From contig NZ_CP049246.1 in the NCBI RefSeq assembly GCF_011046555.1, forward strand, positions 434,001-498,000: a stretch of DNA of 64,000 bases, written 5' to 3'. Each line of letters starts with the position of its first letter. Positions within the stretch are counted from its first letter, which is position 1. The stretch comes from Sphingobacterium lactis. GTDB lineage: Bacteria > Bacteroidota > Bacteroidia > Sphingobacteriales > Sphingobacteriaceae. This document shows, one piece after another, positions 53,050 to 63,371 of this stretch. The notes beneath the pieces are model-generated. The model saw only the letters and a list, made by a program, of their open reading frames with translations, searched no databases and was not told the DNA's origin. The position numbers were made by a program, and so were the translations under genes.

Positions 53050-55974
53050 TCAGCCCTTTAATGCCTTCCATAGGATTTCTATCGGATGCTGGGCGATGAC
53101 TCCTGTACCGTCCTTTATTTGATGCCTACAGCTTGACCCAGGAGCTGCTACAATGGTAGTATCTGCCTTCCCCCGTACTGCGGGAAAAAGCACCAGCTCT
53201 CCGATCTGTTGGGAAAGTGCATAATGCTCCTTTTCATAGCCAAAGGATCCCGCCATACCGCAACAACCCGAAGGAATCTGTTTAACGTTGTAATTCGATG
53301 GAATCCCCAACACCTTGGAAACCGTCGGCAGCAGCCCCCAGGCTTTCTGTTGGCAGTGCCCATGTAAGAGGATATCCTGGGCTTGATCATCAAATTGTGC
53401 AGAGGATATATGCCCCTGTTCGAACTCCTGCAAGATGTATTCCTCAAAGGTCACCGCCAGAGGGGCGATGCGTTCAGCATCGGCCAGGAGATGATCATCC
53501 ACAAGGTCTACATATTCATCGCGGAAGGTCAATATCGTCGATGGTTCGACAGCCAACAATTGGGTATCCTTATCCAGTCGATCACGAAAGATTTCTACAT
53601 TTTTATTGGCCAGCTTTTTTGCGTCCCGAAGCAATCCTTTTGAAATCAATGCCCGCCCAGAAAAAGCATGGGGTACCATGAGTACCTCATATCCCAGACG
53701 CTCCAAGAGCAAGATTGCCTTCTTGCCAAGTTCCACCTCATTGAAGTTGGTGAACTCGTCGCAGAAAAAATAAACCGACTTGATGGCTTTCCTATTACCG
53801 ACAAATGGCTTATCCTTTTGTTGGAACCATTTTCGGAGGGTAGTGGATGCTATTTTGGGGATTTCGCGCTCCGGCGCAAAACCCAATATGTTCTTGACCA
53901 GACGACTCGTGTACTTATTGCCTGCGACTACATTGTACAGTCCAGCAATCGGCTGCATCAATTTGGTCATCGCATCCACATGTCCGATCATGCGCGATCG
54001 GAAAGGAACACCATGACTATCGTAATACCCCTGAAGGAATTCTGCTTTCAACTTTGCCATATCCACGGAGGAAGGGCATTCCGATTTGCAGGCTTTACAA
54101 CTCAAGCAGAGGTCCATGACTTCCTTGATTTCCTGATGGTCAAATGGGTTCGCTTTCTCAGAGTTGGTCAACATCTCCCGCAGGATGTTGGCGCGGGCCC
54201 GTGTCGTGTCCTTTTCGTTTTTCGTTGCCATATACGAGGGACACATGGTTCCACCCGACAGGTGCGACTTTCGGCAGTCTCCGGATCCATTGCATTGTTC
54301 GGCATGCTGCAGCACGGTTTGAGGTCCATAACGGAACACGGTCTTTATCGTTCTTTCCTGTTGCCCGGGTTTATAGCGCAGGAACGTATTCATCGCTGGA
54401 GTATCCACGATCTTTCCCGGATTGAAGATCCCCAAGGGATCCCAGGTTTTTTTAATTTCTTTTAACAGCGCATAGTTGTGGTCCCCAATCATTAGCGGGA
54501 TAAATTCTCCACGCAACCTCCCATCGCCATGTTCACCGCTCAGGGATCCTTTATATTTCTTTACCAGATGGGCAATCTCTAGCGCAATTTCCCGAAACAG
54601 CTCATTTCCCTCCTGTGTTTTTAGGTTAATGATCGGGCGCAAATGCAACTCGCCTGTTGCGGCATGGGCATAATGCACCGCATACAGTTTATATTTTTCT
54701 AAAATGATATTAAAATCGGCAATATAGGCTGGTAAGTCGGCCACATCAACTGCTGTATCTTCAATCACCGCCACGGGTTTATCATCGCCTGGCACATTAC
54801 TCAGCAAGCCCAGACCGGCTTTTCGCAAATCCCAAACGTTCTTTTTGGCCGCCCCCAATACCAATGGAAAATGATACCCTATGCCATGGGCAAGAAGATC
54901 TGCTTCAACCTCGGCCACCTTGGCTCGGATGGCTGCTTCATCCACCCCATCATATTCGGCAATTAGAATGGCCTGGGGCTCCCCCGATACGAAAAATCGG
55001 TTCTTGGATTGTTCCAGGTTATCTTTCGTGCGCTCCAAGATATAATGGTCCATCAACTCACTCACCAACGGTTTATGTTTGAGGACAATCAAGTTTCCCT
55101 GCAAAGCGTCTTTCAGCGTATGGAAATGCACGCACAGCAAACCACTAGGTAGCGAAGGCAACGGGTCGACATGCAGTTTTATTTCGGTAATGAAGGCAAG
55201 TGTACCTTCCGAACCACAAATCAGTTTACAGAAGTTAAAAGGTTCCTTTCCGGCCGTAAATGGGTCAGTTTCCAATAAGAGGTCGATGGCATAGCCCGTA
55301 TTTCGGCGATGAACGGAAGGTTTCGGAAAATGTGCTCGGATTTCTTCCTGATTCCGGTAGTTGCTCAATAGGCTACGGCATTGTTTATACAGCTGCCCTT
55401 CCAGGTCACCCTGGTTACATTTGCGATCGAACTCGTCATACGTCAGCGCTTTGAAGGTTACCTCGGAGCCATCGCTCAATAGGGCTTGCACCTCAATGGT
55501 ATGCTCTCTTGCGCTTCCGTAGATCAACGAATTGGAACCGCAGCTGTTATTGCCGACCATCCCACCGATCATGGCGCGATTGGCCGTTGAAGTCTCCGGG
55601 CCGAAGTATAAGCGGTGAGGTTTGAGGAACATATTGAGTTCATCCCGGATGACGCCAGGTTGAACGCGTACCCAAGACGCTTCCTCGTTTACCTCGAGAA
55701 TCTCCGTAAAATATTTGGACACATCGACCACAATACCGGCACCCACCACCTGTCCGGCCAAGGAGGTGCCAGCAGTCCGTGGAATCAGGGAAGTACCATT
55801 CGTCCGGGCAAAGTCGATTAACACGCGTAGGTCATGCTTATCACGGGGGTAAGCAACAGCCAATGGCAGCTCCCGATAAGCGGATGCGTCCGTTGCATAC
55901 AGCAGACGCATCTTCTCATCCCAGAACAGCTCGCCATGCAATTCTTCCGAAAGCAGGAGCAATTGCTCTTCCAT
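53050..55974 (-). CDS. FAD and Fe-S D-2-hydroxyacid dehydrogenase (YdiJ/GlcD-GlpC fusion type)
   Basis: A 974-residue flavoprotein: FAD-binding type 4 domain (about 35-200, with IPRTAGTSLAGQVVG), FAD-oxidase C-terminal domain (about 270-530), 4Fe-4S segment (CLSCKACKSECPSSVDM near 621) and a cysteine-rich CCG domain (GCCGMAGSFG near 901). This is the layout of E. coli YdiJ, a D-2-hydroxyglutarate dehydrogenase, and of related D-lactate dehydrogenases. It begins 6 nt after the DUF1338 gene, which favours D-2-hydroxyglutarate as substrate. Confidence 0.9.
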   Translation of the reverse strand: MEEQLLLLSEELHGELFWDEKMRLLYATDASAYRELPLAVAYPRDKHDLRVLIDFARTNGTSLIPRTAGTSLAGQVVGAGIVVDVSKYFTEILEVNEEASWVRVQPGVIRDELNMFLKPHRLYFGPETSTANRAMIGGMVGNNSCGSNSLIYGSAREHTIEVQALLSDGSEVTFKALTYDEFDRKCNQGDLEGQLYKQCRSLLSNYRNQEEIRAHFPKPSVHRRNTGYAIDLLLETDPFTAGKEPFNFCKLICGSEGTLAFITEIKLHVDPLPSLPSGLLCVHFHTLKDALQGNLIVLKHKPLVSELMDHYILERTKDNLEQSKNRFFVSGEPQAILIAEYDGVDEAAIRAKVAEVEADLLAHGIGYHFPLVLGAAKKNVWDLRKAGLGLLSNVPGDDKPVAVIEDTAVDVADLPAYIADFNIILEKYKLYAVHYAHAATGELHLRPIINLKTQEGNELFREIALEIAHLVKKYKGSLSGEHGDGRLRGEFIPLMIGDHNYALLKEIKKTWDPLGIFNPGKIVDTPAMNTFLRYKPGQQERTIKTVFRYGPQTVLQHAEQCNGSGDCRKSHLSGGTMCPSYMATKNEKDTTRARANILREMLTNSEKANPFDHQEIKEVMDLCLSCKACKSECPSSVDMAKLKAEFLQGYYDSHGVPFRSRMIGHVDAMTKLMQPIAGLYNVVAGNKYTSRLVKNILGFAPEREIPKIASTTLRKWFQQKDKPFVGNRKAIKSVYFFCDEFTNFNEVELGKKAILLLERLGYEVLMVPHAFSGRALISKGLLRDAKKLANKNVEIFRDRLDKDTQLLAVEPSTILTFRDEYVDLVDDHLLADAERIAPLAVTFEEYILQEFEQGHISSAQFDDQAQDILLHGHCQQKAWGLLPTVSKVLGIPSNYNVKQIPSGCCGMAGSFGYEKEHYALSQQIGELVLFPAVRGKADTTIVAAPGSSCRHQIKDGTGVIAQHPIEILWKALKG

Positions 55975-55980
55975 AAGGTA

Positions 55981-56886
55981 TTATCCTTTTATTTGTGAGG
56001 TATATGTACTTTCAAAAATCTTATCCGCATTGTTGGTCTCGAAACCATCTCTACGGTGTTCCCTTTTGATTTGATCTTTTGGAAGATCCTTAAAGGCAGG
56101 AAGGACGCTACGCTCGGCAAATTCTACATAGCTTCCGGCAATTTCCAACGTCTTCCCATCCGCAAATTTCGCATCATATAAAGCCGATACGGTACTACTC
56201 TGCCGCAACAGCCCATCATCACTGGTTTTGATCTTCCCGCCAGAAGTATTCAGTTTCACGCCGATACTTTCCAAAAAGGCATTAAATTCTTCCAAAGTGT
56301 TATATCCGTCTTTCAGTTCGTGGATACTGATGGTATAATGATTCAAATAATAGCGGTTATAGATTACCCAAGCTGCATATTCACTTTCAGCGAGGAGGGT
56401 TTCATATTCCGCGGAAGTTGGCAAATCCCAAAGGGGTTTCTGCAGGAATGCAGCCACTTCAACGCCATTTTTCAGATCCAGCGCATCAACAGGGTCCGTG
56501 GTAATGCCCGCAGTATATTTTTGGATGATATCCTGCGCAGCCTGACTCAGCTCGGACACACGCAATTCAGAGACGAAAATCCTAGGGTATTCGTCGGAAG
56601 GTGGAGCGAACCAATAGGCATCCAGTTTCTTTCCTTCGAAATAGTAATAATCCATTTTTTTATAGCCAAAAGACAGGAAGATTTTCTCAAAGGATTTGAT
56701 TCCAAGGTTGGGAACCCCCAAAGTCCTGAAGGCAATATGGTCATTGACGATATCAGCCTGCGCAGAAACAACGCCACGCTCCAATAACGCCTTTGTAATT
56801 TTATCTACATCCGAAACATTTTTACGGTAATGCTCGAACAGGTCGTTCAGCACGATATCGATGGGTTTTTGTTCGTCGAAATGCAT
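55981..56886 (-). CDS. DUF1338 protein, 2-oxoadipate dioxygenase/decarboxylase-like
   Basis: A 301-residue DUF1338 protein. A family member, Pseudomonas putida HglS, converts 2-oxoadipate to D-2-hydroxyglutarate with iron and oxygen. A candidate 2-His-1-carboxylate set is visible: His50 (NDHIAFRTLG), His183 (LNHYTISIHEL) and Glu255 (SYVEFAERS). It is the first gene of a two-gene unit with a YdiJ-like dehydrogenase that would use its product. A near-perfect -7 box (TAAATTTT) lies 4 nt before the ATG. Confidence 0.88.
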   Translation of the reverse strand: MHFDEQKPIDIVLNDLFEHYRKNVSDVDKITKALLERGVVSAQADIVNDHIAFRTLGVPNLGIKSFEKIFLSFGYKKMDYYYFEGKKLDAYWFAPPSDEYPRIFVSELRVSELSQAAQDIIQKYTAGITTDPVDALDLKNGVEVAAFLQKPLWDLPTSAEYETLLAESEYAAWVIYNRYYLNHYTISIHELKDGYNTLEEFNAFLESIGVKLNTSGGKIKTSDDGLLRQSSTVSALYDAKFADGKTLEIAGSYVEFAERSVLPAFKDLPKDQIKREHRRDGFETNNADKIFESTYTSQIKG

Positions 56887-56989
56887 AGCGAAAATTTAGT
56901 GTTATAATTTGAATAAAGTTATCTAAAATTTATCAAACAAGAACAATTGTTCAATAAAAATACAGATAATAAAAATATTATTCAGCAAA

Positions 56990-57784
56990 CTACAATTCTT
57001 CGGCAAGAATCTTCTCCAACTCTTCTGCTGTGAGGTTCATATTGATATTTCCATCTTTGGCAAAAGATATCTCGCCGGTTTCCTCCGACACAATAACTGC
57101 AACCGCTTCGGAGACTTCCGTTACGCCAATGGCTGCCCGATGGCGCAGACCGAACTGCGGGGGAAGATCCTCACTGTCCGAAAGTGGAAGCACGGAGCTT
57201 GCCGTCATAATGCGATTGTCCACAACGATCACAGCCCCATCATGCAAAGGCGAATTCTTGAAGAAGATGGTCTCCAATAAGCGCTTGGATATGGGTGCAT
57301 CGATGATTGTACCACTCGTTTGGTAATATTCCTCATCAAAATAACGAGAGAACACCAATAAAGCCCCAGTTTTTGATTTGGACATGTTCTGGCAGGCCTC
57401 TACAATGGGCTTTATAAACTCTGAATTGTCTTTGTGAGTAGATTTCTTGGCACCGAATATGGTCCAGAAGAACTTTTTCCGACGTAGGGAAATATTCTTA
57501 CCGATATGCAGCAAGAACCGCCGGATTTCCTGCTGGAACACCACGATCAAAGCAATCGACCCGACGGAGATAAATCCGCCGAAAATCTCCGTCAGCAGGC
57601 GCATCTCCATCTGCTTAACGACCAGGTATATGCCATAGAATAGACCCACCCCAATCAGGATATTCACGGCTATAGTACCCTTGATCAGGCTATAAACGTA
57701 ATATATGATAATTGCCACCAGCAATATATCGATGAAATCAAGCAACCTGAAGCCACTTAAGAGATTGAAGTCCAGACCATCCAT
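56990..57784 (-). CDS. cdaA: Diadenylate cyclase CdaA
   Basis: Makes cyclic di-AMP from two ATP. The 264-residue protein has three N-terminal membrane helices (about 15-35, 39-58 and 66-84) and a DAC domain with DGA at 182-184 and RHR at 214-216, both intact. No CdaR-like gene is adjacent, unlike in Firmicutes. It is a single gene with no clear -7 box. Confidence 0.94.
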   Translation of the reverse strand: MDGLDFNLLSGFRLLDFIDILLVAIIIYYVYSLIKGTIAVNILIGVGLFYGIYLVVKQMEMRLLTEIFGGFISVGSIALIVVFQQEIRRFLLHIGKNISLRRKKFFWTIFGAKKSTHKDNSEFIKPIVEACQNMSKSKTGALLVFSRYFDEEYYQTSGTIIDAPISKRLLETIFFKNSPLHDGAVIVVDNRIMTASSVLPLSDSEDLPPQFGLRHRAAIGVTEVSEAVAVIVSEETGEISFAKDGNINMNLTAEELEKILAEEL

Positions 57785-57867
57785 ATGTGTTGCAATTTAA
57801 AAAATTTTATCCATTGCTGCGTGCATTTAAAATGATAAAATGATGGGAATATGGACAGCTAAAACCT

Positions 57868-57875
57868 TAGATTTG
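57868..57875 (+). promoter_or_regulatory. Predicted -7 box for pdxJ
   Basis: TAGATTTG matches TAnnTTTG exactly, 16 nt before the ATG, which predicts a leader of about 10 nt. Confidence 0.45.
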
Positions 57876-57891
57876 TAAAAAAGGCTAGAAT

Positions 57892-58608
57892 ATGACCAAA
57901 CTATCTGTAAATATCAACAAGATTGCCACCCTGCGGAACTCCCGTGGTGGAAATGTTCCCAATGTATTATCGGCAGCTTTGGCGTGTGAACGCTTCGGCG
58001 CTGAAGGCATCACCGTACACCCACGTCCGGATGAAAGACATATCCGTTACCAGGATGTATACGACCTCAAGGCCAATATTGCTACGGAATTCAATATCGA
58101 AGGGAATTGCCGGGAACAGAAATTTGTGGATTTGGTGTTGGCGAACAACCCGACACAAGTGACATTGGTACCGGATGAATTAGGACAGATCACATCCAAT
58201 CATGGATGGGACACGATCAAATACAAGGATTACCTCACAGATATGGTCAAGTTATTCCAAGGGCAGGGAATCCGTGTTTCCATCTTTGTGGATCCGGTAG
58301 AAGACATGGTGGAAGGAGCTGCAGAAACTGGAACGGACCGTATCGAACTCTATACCGAAGCGTATGCTGCTGAATTTACGGCCAACAAGGAAGCAGCCAT
58401 TGCACCGTACATCAAGGCGGCAGAGAAAGCACAGGAAGTCGGCTTGGGTCTGAATGCAGGGCACGATCTGGACTTAAATAACCTGCAATATTTCCAACAG
58501 CACATCCCCGGATTATTGGAAGTCAGCATTGGCCACGCGCTGATTGCCGATGCCCTCTATTTGGGATTGGAAGAGACGATCAAGCGCTATTTGGCGGCAT
58601 TGAAATAA
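57892..58608 (+). CDS. pdxJ: Pyridoxine 5'-phosphate synthase
   Basis: Condenses 1-deoxy-xylulose 5-phosphate with 3-amino-2-oxopropyl phosphate in vitamin B6 synthesis. The 238-residue TIM barrel has the family motifs [17 protein letters not shown] and [12 protein letters not shown]. It is a single gene with a bidirectional terminator downstream. Confidence 0.97.
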   Translation: MTKLSVNINKIATLRNSRGGNVPNVLSAALACERFGAEGITVHPRPDERHIRYQDVYDLKANIATEFNIEGNCREQKFVDLVLANNPTQVTLVPDELGQITSNHGWDTIKYKDYLTDMVKLFQGQGIRVSIFVDPVEDMVEGAAETGTDRIELYTEAYAAEFTANKEAAIAPYIKAAEKAQEVGLGLNAGHDLDLNNLQYFQQHIPGLLEVSIGHALIADALYLGLEETIKRYLAALK

Positions 58609-58637
58609 GGCTGCGAAAAGCATCAAAGGCATACTAT

Positions 58638-58679
58638 AAAAAAAAGCGATCAAGAATTAGTTCTTGATCGCTCTTTTTA
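58638..58679. terminator. Bidirectional terminator between pdxJ and lepB
   Basis: A perfect 12-bp stem AGCGATCAAGAA/TTCTTGATCGCT with A-run and T-run. Confidence 0.9.
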
Positions 58680-58693
58680 TGGCATGGGGAATG

Positions 58694-60136
58694 TTATCGG
58701 ATTCCCCTGAATATTCTATTCCATCTGATCTTGGTCAGGAAGGAACCATCTTCGTCCCAACTCAACCAGGTAAATAACGCTTTCCCTACAATATGGTCTT
58801 CAGGGACAAAACCCCATCCTCTTGAATCCAGGGAATTATGTCTGTTGTCCCCCATCATCCAGTAATAATCCATTTTGAAGGTATAGCTATCCGTTTTTAG
58901 ACCGTTGATATAATATCCATCTTGACGCTGTTCAAAGTTATTCCCTTCATATACCGTAATGGCACGTTGGTAAAGTGGCACATTCAAGCTATCCAATTTT
59001 ACGGTCCAGCCTTTTTTAGGCACTTGAATAGGTCCAAAATTATCGTAGTTCCAAATGATTCCATTTTCATAGAATGGGAATGCTCTGAAGTTCGGGTTGT
59101 TATCTCCTGGTTCGAAGATAATCTCACGTACTTCTTTAACACTTGCCCAGGATTTGATTTCTGCGGCTTCTCCTTTGGTCATGTGCATACCGTAGATCCC
59201 TTCGCTTGGATTTGTATATAACGGATCCAACTCCACACGCATATCCAACAGCTTTTGCAGGTTCAGTCCATTGGGATCTGTGAATACCTGATAGTTCGTT
59301 TGGAAATCATCATCTTCAAATGCTGGTTTACCATTTACAAAAAGCTTGGTGCGTTCCATGGAAACAATATCTCCAGGCATCCCTACACAGCGCTTGATGT
59401 AATTTTCACGCTTGTCCACTGGTCTGTTATAAGGTTCATCCGCTTCCACAGGGTAGTTAAATACGACCACATCGTTGCGTTTGATTTCCTGGAATCCAGG
59501 GAGACGTTTATAAGGGACCTTAATAATTTCCGAATATGCTTTTCCACCGGTCACCGGCATGGTATGGTGTGCGAAAGGGAAAGCGATTGGGGTCATCGGG
59601 ATGCGCGGTCCATAGTTCAATTTACTCACGAACAGGAAGTCACCCACCAATAAGCTTCTTTCCATCGATCCCGTTGGGATCATGTAGGCTTCGATCAGGA
59701 AACCACGGATAAGGGTAGCGGCAACTGTTGCGAAAATGATCGCATCTGCCCATTCGCGGCCTACTGATTTCTTATACGGATATTTCTTCTTGAACTCCTC
59801 TGTGGTGGATTGCCCAAGGTATTTCACATTAGGATCCCTACCCCACATCGGCAAGACGATAAAAGGCACCAAAACGGCAGCGGCATTTTCCCAAAACCGA
59901 CGTTTACCAAAAGCCTTGATCAGATTCAGGTATAAATCGTAAAAGATAAATATATTGACGATCGGCACAAAGAGCCAGACGATCCACCACGTAGGTCTTC
60001 CAACCAGTTGGGCCATGACATATTGTGCATAAAACGGAACAATAGCCTCCCAACCTTGCCTACCGGCTTTCTTATACAATAAAAACAGTCCGTAAAGCGA
60101 ACCTATGATGTATATGGCTAAAATGATATACCACAT
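58694..60136 (-). CDS. lepB: Signal peptidase I with an N-terminal DUF5684-like membrane domain
   Basis: Removes signal peptides at the outer face of the inner membrane. The 480 residues begin with a domain of about three helices (1-100) resembling DUF5684, then the peptidase with the Ser157 ([10 protein letters not shown]) and Lys248 ([12 protein letters not shown]) dyad. An insertion of about 140 residues (270-410) separates the catalytic region from the C-terminal [16 protein letters not shown] box. It is the last gene of the par operon, 3 nt after dapB. Confidence 0.94.
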   Translation of the reverse strand: MWYIILAIYIIGSLYGLFLLYKKAGRQGWEAIVPFYAQYVMAQLVGRPTWWIVWLFVPIVNIFIFYDLYLNLIKAFGKRRFWENAAAVLVPFIVLPMWGRDPNVKYLGQSTTEEFKKKYPYKKSVGREWADAIIFATVAATLIRGFLIEAYMIPTGSMERSLLVGDFLFVSKLNYGPRIPMTPIAFPFAHHTMPVTGGKAYSEIIKVPYKRLPGFQEIKRNDVVVFNYPVEADEPYNRPVDKRENYIKRCVGMPGDIVSMERTKLFVNGKPAFEDDDFQTNYQVFTDPNGLNLQKLLDMRVELDPLYTNPSEGIYGMHMTKGEAAEIKSWASVKEVREIIFEPGDNNPNFRAFPFYENGIIWNYDNFGPIQVPKKGWTVKLDSLNVPLYQRAITVYEGNNFEQRQDGYYINGLKTDSYTFKMDYYWMMGDNRHNSLDSRGWGFVPEDHIVGKALFTWLSWDEDGSFLTKIRWNRIFRGIR

Positions 60137-60139
60137 ATT

Positions 60140-60883
60140 TTACTTATTAAAATCAAACATTTCTGTCACCTGGAAAAAGCCCTTTTTCCCTAAGAGCCAT
60201 TCCGCAGCAATAACCGCACCTAAAGCAAATCCCTCCCGACTATGGGCGGTATGCTTAAATTCAATCTGGTCCACCTCAGAGCTGTAAAGAACAGTATGCG
60301 TGCCTGGCACTTCTTCGATGCGCAAGCTTTCGATTAAGAGTTCATTCGGTTTTGGAATCACTTCCTCTCCGGATCCCTCCACGCTGTTCACCCAGCTTTG
60401 TTTTGCCGGAATATGCTCAAGGATACCTTCGGCAATGGTAATAGCCGTGCCGCTTGGTGCATCTAATTTATGGATATGGTGAATTTCCTCCACCTGTACG
60501 TCATACTGCTTATAGGGTTCAATTGCTTTCGCCAACATCTTGTTGATATGGAAAAAAATATTGACCCCGATACTGAAATTAGAACCATACAATAAGGATT
60601 GATTGGCTTCTAAACAGGTTTCTTTCACTTCTTCCAGATGTTCATACCATCCGGTGGTACCGACAACCAGAGGTAGATCTGCCTCAAAACATAGGCTGAT
60701 ATTCTCCAATGCCGCATTCGGTGTACTGAAATCAATGGCGATATCAGCATCTTCCAGGTCGTCCACCTGGATGCTGCTTCGGTTTTGTTCATCAACAATC
60801 AAAACGACCTCATGCCCTCTTTTCATGGCAAATCGCTCGATTAACTGTCCCATTTTTCCGTAACCCAATAAAACGATCTTCAT
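60140..60883 (-). CDS. dapB: 4-Hydroxy-tetrahydrodipicolinate reductase
   Basis: Reduces the dihydrodipicolinate precursor in diaminopimelate/lysine synthesis. The 247-residue protein has the nucleotide-binding GYGKMG (7-12) and the catalytic block EIHHIHKLDAPSGTA (133-147). It lies in the parA-parB-DUF5683-dapB-lepB unit, linking cell-wall precursor synthesis with chromosome segregation by position only. Confidence 0.96.
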   Translation of the reverse strand: MKIVLLGYGKMGQLIERFAMKRGHEVVLIVDEQNRSSIQVDDLEDADIAIDFSTPNAALENISLCFEADLPLVVGTTGWYEHLEEVKETCLEANQSLLYGSNFSIGVNIFFHINKMLAKAIEPYKQYDVQVEEIHHIHKLDAPSGTAITIAEGILEHIPAKQSWVNSVEGSGEEVIPKPNELLIESLRIEEVPGTHTVLYSSEVDQIEFKHTAHSREGFALGAVIAAEWLLGKKGFFQVTEMFDFNK

Positions 60884-60899
60884 ATAGTTAATTGGTTAA

Positions 60900-61646
60900 T
60901 TATCTGATTTTAAAAGTCATCTTTACGCCAGGCGTAACGAAACTTGTCCCGGAAAACATGCCTGTTCCGGGAGTATATGCGTAATTCGGCATTAATGTAG
61001 GCGATATCTTGAAGCTTAAATCGTTGCTGATATTCCAACGGTTCTTCAAAATGGAATCCACGTAGGCTTCCACCACATTCAATCCATACCAGCCTACGGT
61101 CACCAAGATGGTTAGATCTCGATTCCGACGGCCGTAGTCTTTCTGGGCAATTAATCCTTGATCGGACCAGTTAGTCTCGAACCCAAGCGGGCCACTGGAC
61201 GGCTGCCCGAATTCCTCTCGATATTTCAACTCATCCAGGAACATGTTATAGTACCAGTTCCAATAATCAAAGGTAAGATAAGCTGCCACAAACCCACCAT
61301 AGATAATCGGTGTCTTTACCCACCAGATCCCACCATTTGTATACTGCCCCCAGCCTGGAAGGATCAAAGATCTTTTCCAAGCGACGCGGGATAACCGTTC
61401 GATTTCCAGTCGGGTGGAATCCTTTAGGATATCCTTATAGTAATATTTTTCACGCTCTTTCTCCGCTTTTTTTCGGGCCCTGCGTTCAGCACGCGTTTCC
61501 TTGCGTGTGGTATCTTGGGCATCCCCTGCTTTTAGGGAGTCCTGAAGCTGCACCATTTTGGTGGAGTCTGGAATGGTGTCTTTTACCTGTCCCATGGCAC
61601 CTGTAAAAAGCAACATCAATCCGAAGAGCAGTCCTAACTTATGCAT
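60900..61646 (-). CDS. DUF5683 domain protein
   Basis: A 248-residue exported protein: signal peptide ending near AMGQ (residue 20), a charged coiled region rich in arginine and lysine (about 50-75) and a DUF5683 part (about 85-160) with two hydrophobic segments (WKRSLILPGWGQYTNG). It starts at the ATG at 61646, which overlaps the parB stop as TAATG, so the two are coupled. The function is unknown. Confidence 0.88.
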   Translation of the reverse strand: MHKLGLLFGLMLLFTGAMGQVKDTIPDSTKMVQLQDSLKAGDAQDTTRKETRAERRARKKAEKEREKYYYKDILKDSTRLEIERLSRVAWKRSLILPGWGQYTNGGIWWVKTPIIYGGFVAAYLTFDYWNWYYNMFLDELKYREEFGQPSSGPLGFETNWSDQGLIAQKDYGRRNRDLTILVTVGWYGLNVVEAYVDSILKNRWNISNDLSFKISPTLMPNYAYTPGTGMFSGTSFVTPGVKMTFKIR

Positions 61647-62569
61647 TACCAATCCAGCAATTCTAAAATACGGCTTAGATCATCTTCAGAGTCAAATGGA
61701 ATCTCGATCGCACCTTTGCCCTTGTTGGTTTTCACGTTCAATTTCACGCGGGTAGCGAATTTAGAGGCCAAGTCATCCTCAATTTTCTGATATTGGAAGG
61801 TTAGCGGAGTTTCCTTCTTCGCCCCTTTCTGTTTTTTATCTCTTGCTTGCTGTACCTCACGTACCAGCTCCTCTGCTTTACGTACGGAGAGCCCCTTTTC
61901 TACGATTTCCTTGAAGATGAACAATTGTTTTTCCACTTCACCGACATTGATCAGTGCACGGGCATGGCCCATGGTCAGATCTCCATCGCGGATGGCGGCT
62001 TGAATAACAGGAGGTAATTTTAATAGACGCAGGTAATTTGTCACCGTCGAGCGGTTCTTGCTAACCCTGTCGCCCAGTTCTTCTTGTTTGAGGGAGCATT
62101 CCTCGATCATGCGTTGGAAGCTGAGGGCAATCTCGATCGCATTCAAGTTTTCACGTTGAATATTTTCGATCAGGGCCATCTCCAACATCTGTTGGTCGTT
62201 TGCCGTACGCACATAGGCAGGGATCTCGGTGATACCTGCTAATTTGGATGCCCGCAAACGGCGCTCACCACTAATCAATTGATATTCGTTCTTGCCGATT
62301 TGGCGAACGGTAATGGGCTGGATAAGCCCTTGTAATTCGATAGACTCAGAAAGTTCACGCAATGCCTGCTCATCAAAATCCGTCCGAGGTTGGAAGGGGT
62401 TGATGGAAACTTGATCTATTTTTATAAAGTTGATACTTCCAGCCGGTGAGCTGGACGTCTTAGCTACAGGAGTTTCGGCAGTTTGGCCTTTTGGCGTTTC
62501 GACTACTTCTTGCTGAAGCAATGCACCTAAACCTTTCCCCAATCCTGTTTTCCGCTGTTGTGCTGCCAT
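61646..62569 (-). CDS. parB: Chromosome-partitioning protein ParB
   Basis: A 307-residue ParB/Noc family CTPase that loads at parS sites. The N-terminal domain has NPFQPR, GERRLRA (101-107) and ENIQREN (135-141); a helix-turn-helix region follows, and the C-terminus is the dimer domain ending ELLDW. It starts 1 nt after parA. The first 45 residues are a flexible, glycine- and threonine-rich linker. Confidence 0.96.
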   Translation of the reverse strand: MAAQQRKTGLGKGLGALLQQEVVETPKGQTAETPVAKTSSSPAGSINFIKIDQVSINPFQPRTDFDEQALRELSESIELQGLIQPITVRQIGKNEYQLISGERRLRASKLAGITEIPAYVRTANDQQMLEMALIENIQRENLNAIEIALSFQRMIEECSLKQEELGDRVSKNRSTVTNYLRLLKLPPVIQAAIRDGDLTMGHARALINVGEVEKQLFIFKEIVEKGLSVRKAEELVREVQQARDKKQKGAKKETPLTFQYQKIEDDLASKFATRVKLNVKTNKGKGAIEIPFDSEDDLSRILELLDW

Positions 62570-62570
62570 A

Positions 62571-63371
62571 CTATACTGTTACTGTTTCCTTATTGTTCTC
62601 TTTTAATAGTCCGTTCTTTTCTAATATTTCACGTGCTAAATTTAAGTAATTCACGGCGCCTTTGCATGATGCATCATGCATAATGACAGAAACACCGAAG
62701 CTTGGGGCTTCACTCAAGCGTGTATTCCGCTGAATAATGGTATCGAAAACCAGGTCATTGAAATGCGTCCGTACCTCTTCAACCACTTGGTTGGATAGAC
62801 GTAGGCGAACATCGTACATTGTCAATAGAATGCCTTCGATTTCCAGATCCGTATTCAAGCGGGTCTGTACGATTTTGATGGTATTCAACAATTTACCCAG
62901 ACCTTCCAAGGCAAAATATTCACATTGAACCGGAATAATGACCGAATCGGATGCCGTCAATGCGTTGATGGTAATCAATCCAAGGGATGGGGAACAGTCG
63001 ATGATAATAAAATCATACGCATCCTTCACCTCATCCAATAGACGCTTCATTTTATACTCACGTTCTTCGAGGTTGATCATTTCAATCTCTGCACCCACAA
63101 GGTCAATATGCGCTGGGAGCAGGTCAAGATTTGGTGTATCCGTTTGTTGAATCGCTTCGCGGGCTGTCACATCATTCACTAAGCATTCATAGATACTTGT
63201 CTTGATCCCACGAGGATCAAAACCAATGCCCGAAGTGGAGTTTGCCTGCGGATCTGCATCGACAAGCAATGTTTTATATTCCAGGACAGCTAAACTAGCT
63301 GCTAGATTGATGGAGGTCGTCGTTTTACCTACTCCTCCCTTTTGATTGGCTATGGCAATAATCTTTCCCAT
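62571..63371 (-). CDS. parA: Chromosome-partitioning ATPase ParA
   Basis: A 266-residue Walker ATPase with the deviant Walker A KGGVGKTT (11-18), DADPQANST and IIDCSPSLG. It is the chromosomal Soj/ParA type, with no N-terminal helix-turn-helix. First gene of the five-gene par operon. I saw no clear -7 box for it. Confidence 0.96.
   Translation of the reverse strand: MGKIIAIANQKGGVGKTTTSINLAASLAVLEYKTLLVDADPQANSTSGIGFDPRGIKTSIYECLVNDVTAREAIQQTDTPNLDLLPAHIDLVGAEIEMINLEEREYKMKRLLDEVKDAYDFIIIDCSPSLGLITINALTASDSVIIPVQCEYFALEGLGKLLNTIKIVQTRLNTDLEIEGILLTMYDVRLRLSNQVVEEVRTHFNDLVFDTIIQRNTRLSEAPSFGVSVIMHDASCKGAVNYLNLAREILEKNGLLKENNKETVTV

Noticed and set aside
62625..62640. TATTTCACGTGCTAAA resembles a parS site (12 of 16 matches) inside parA
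   Set aside because: The bases are explained by the coding sequence (LARE) and four mismatches, including the flanks, are too many for parS.
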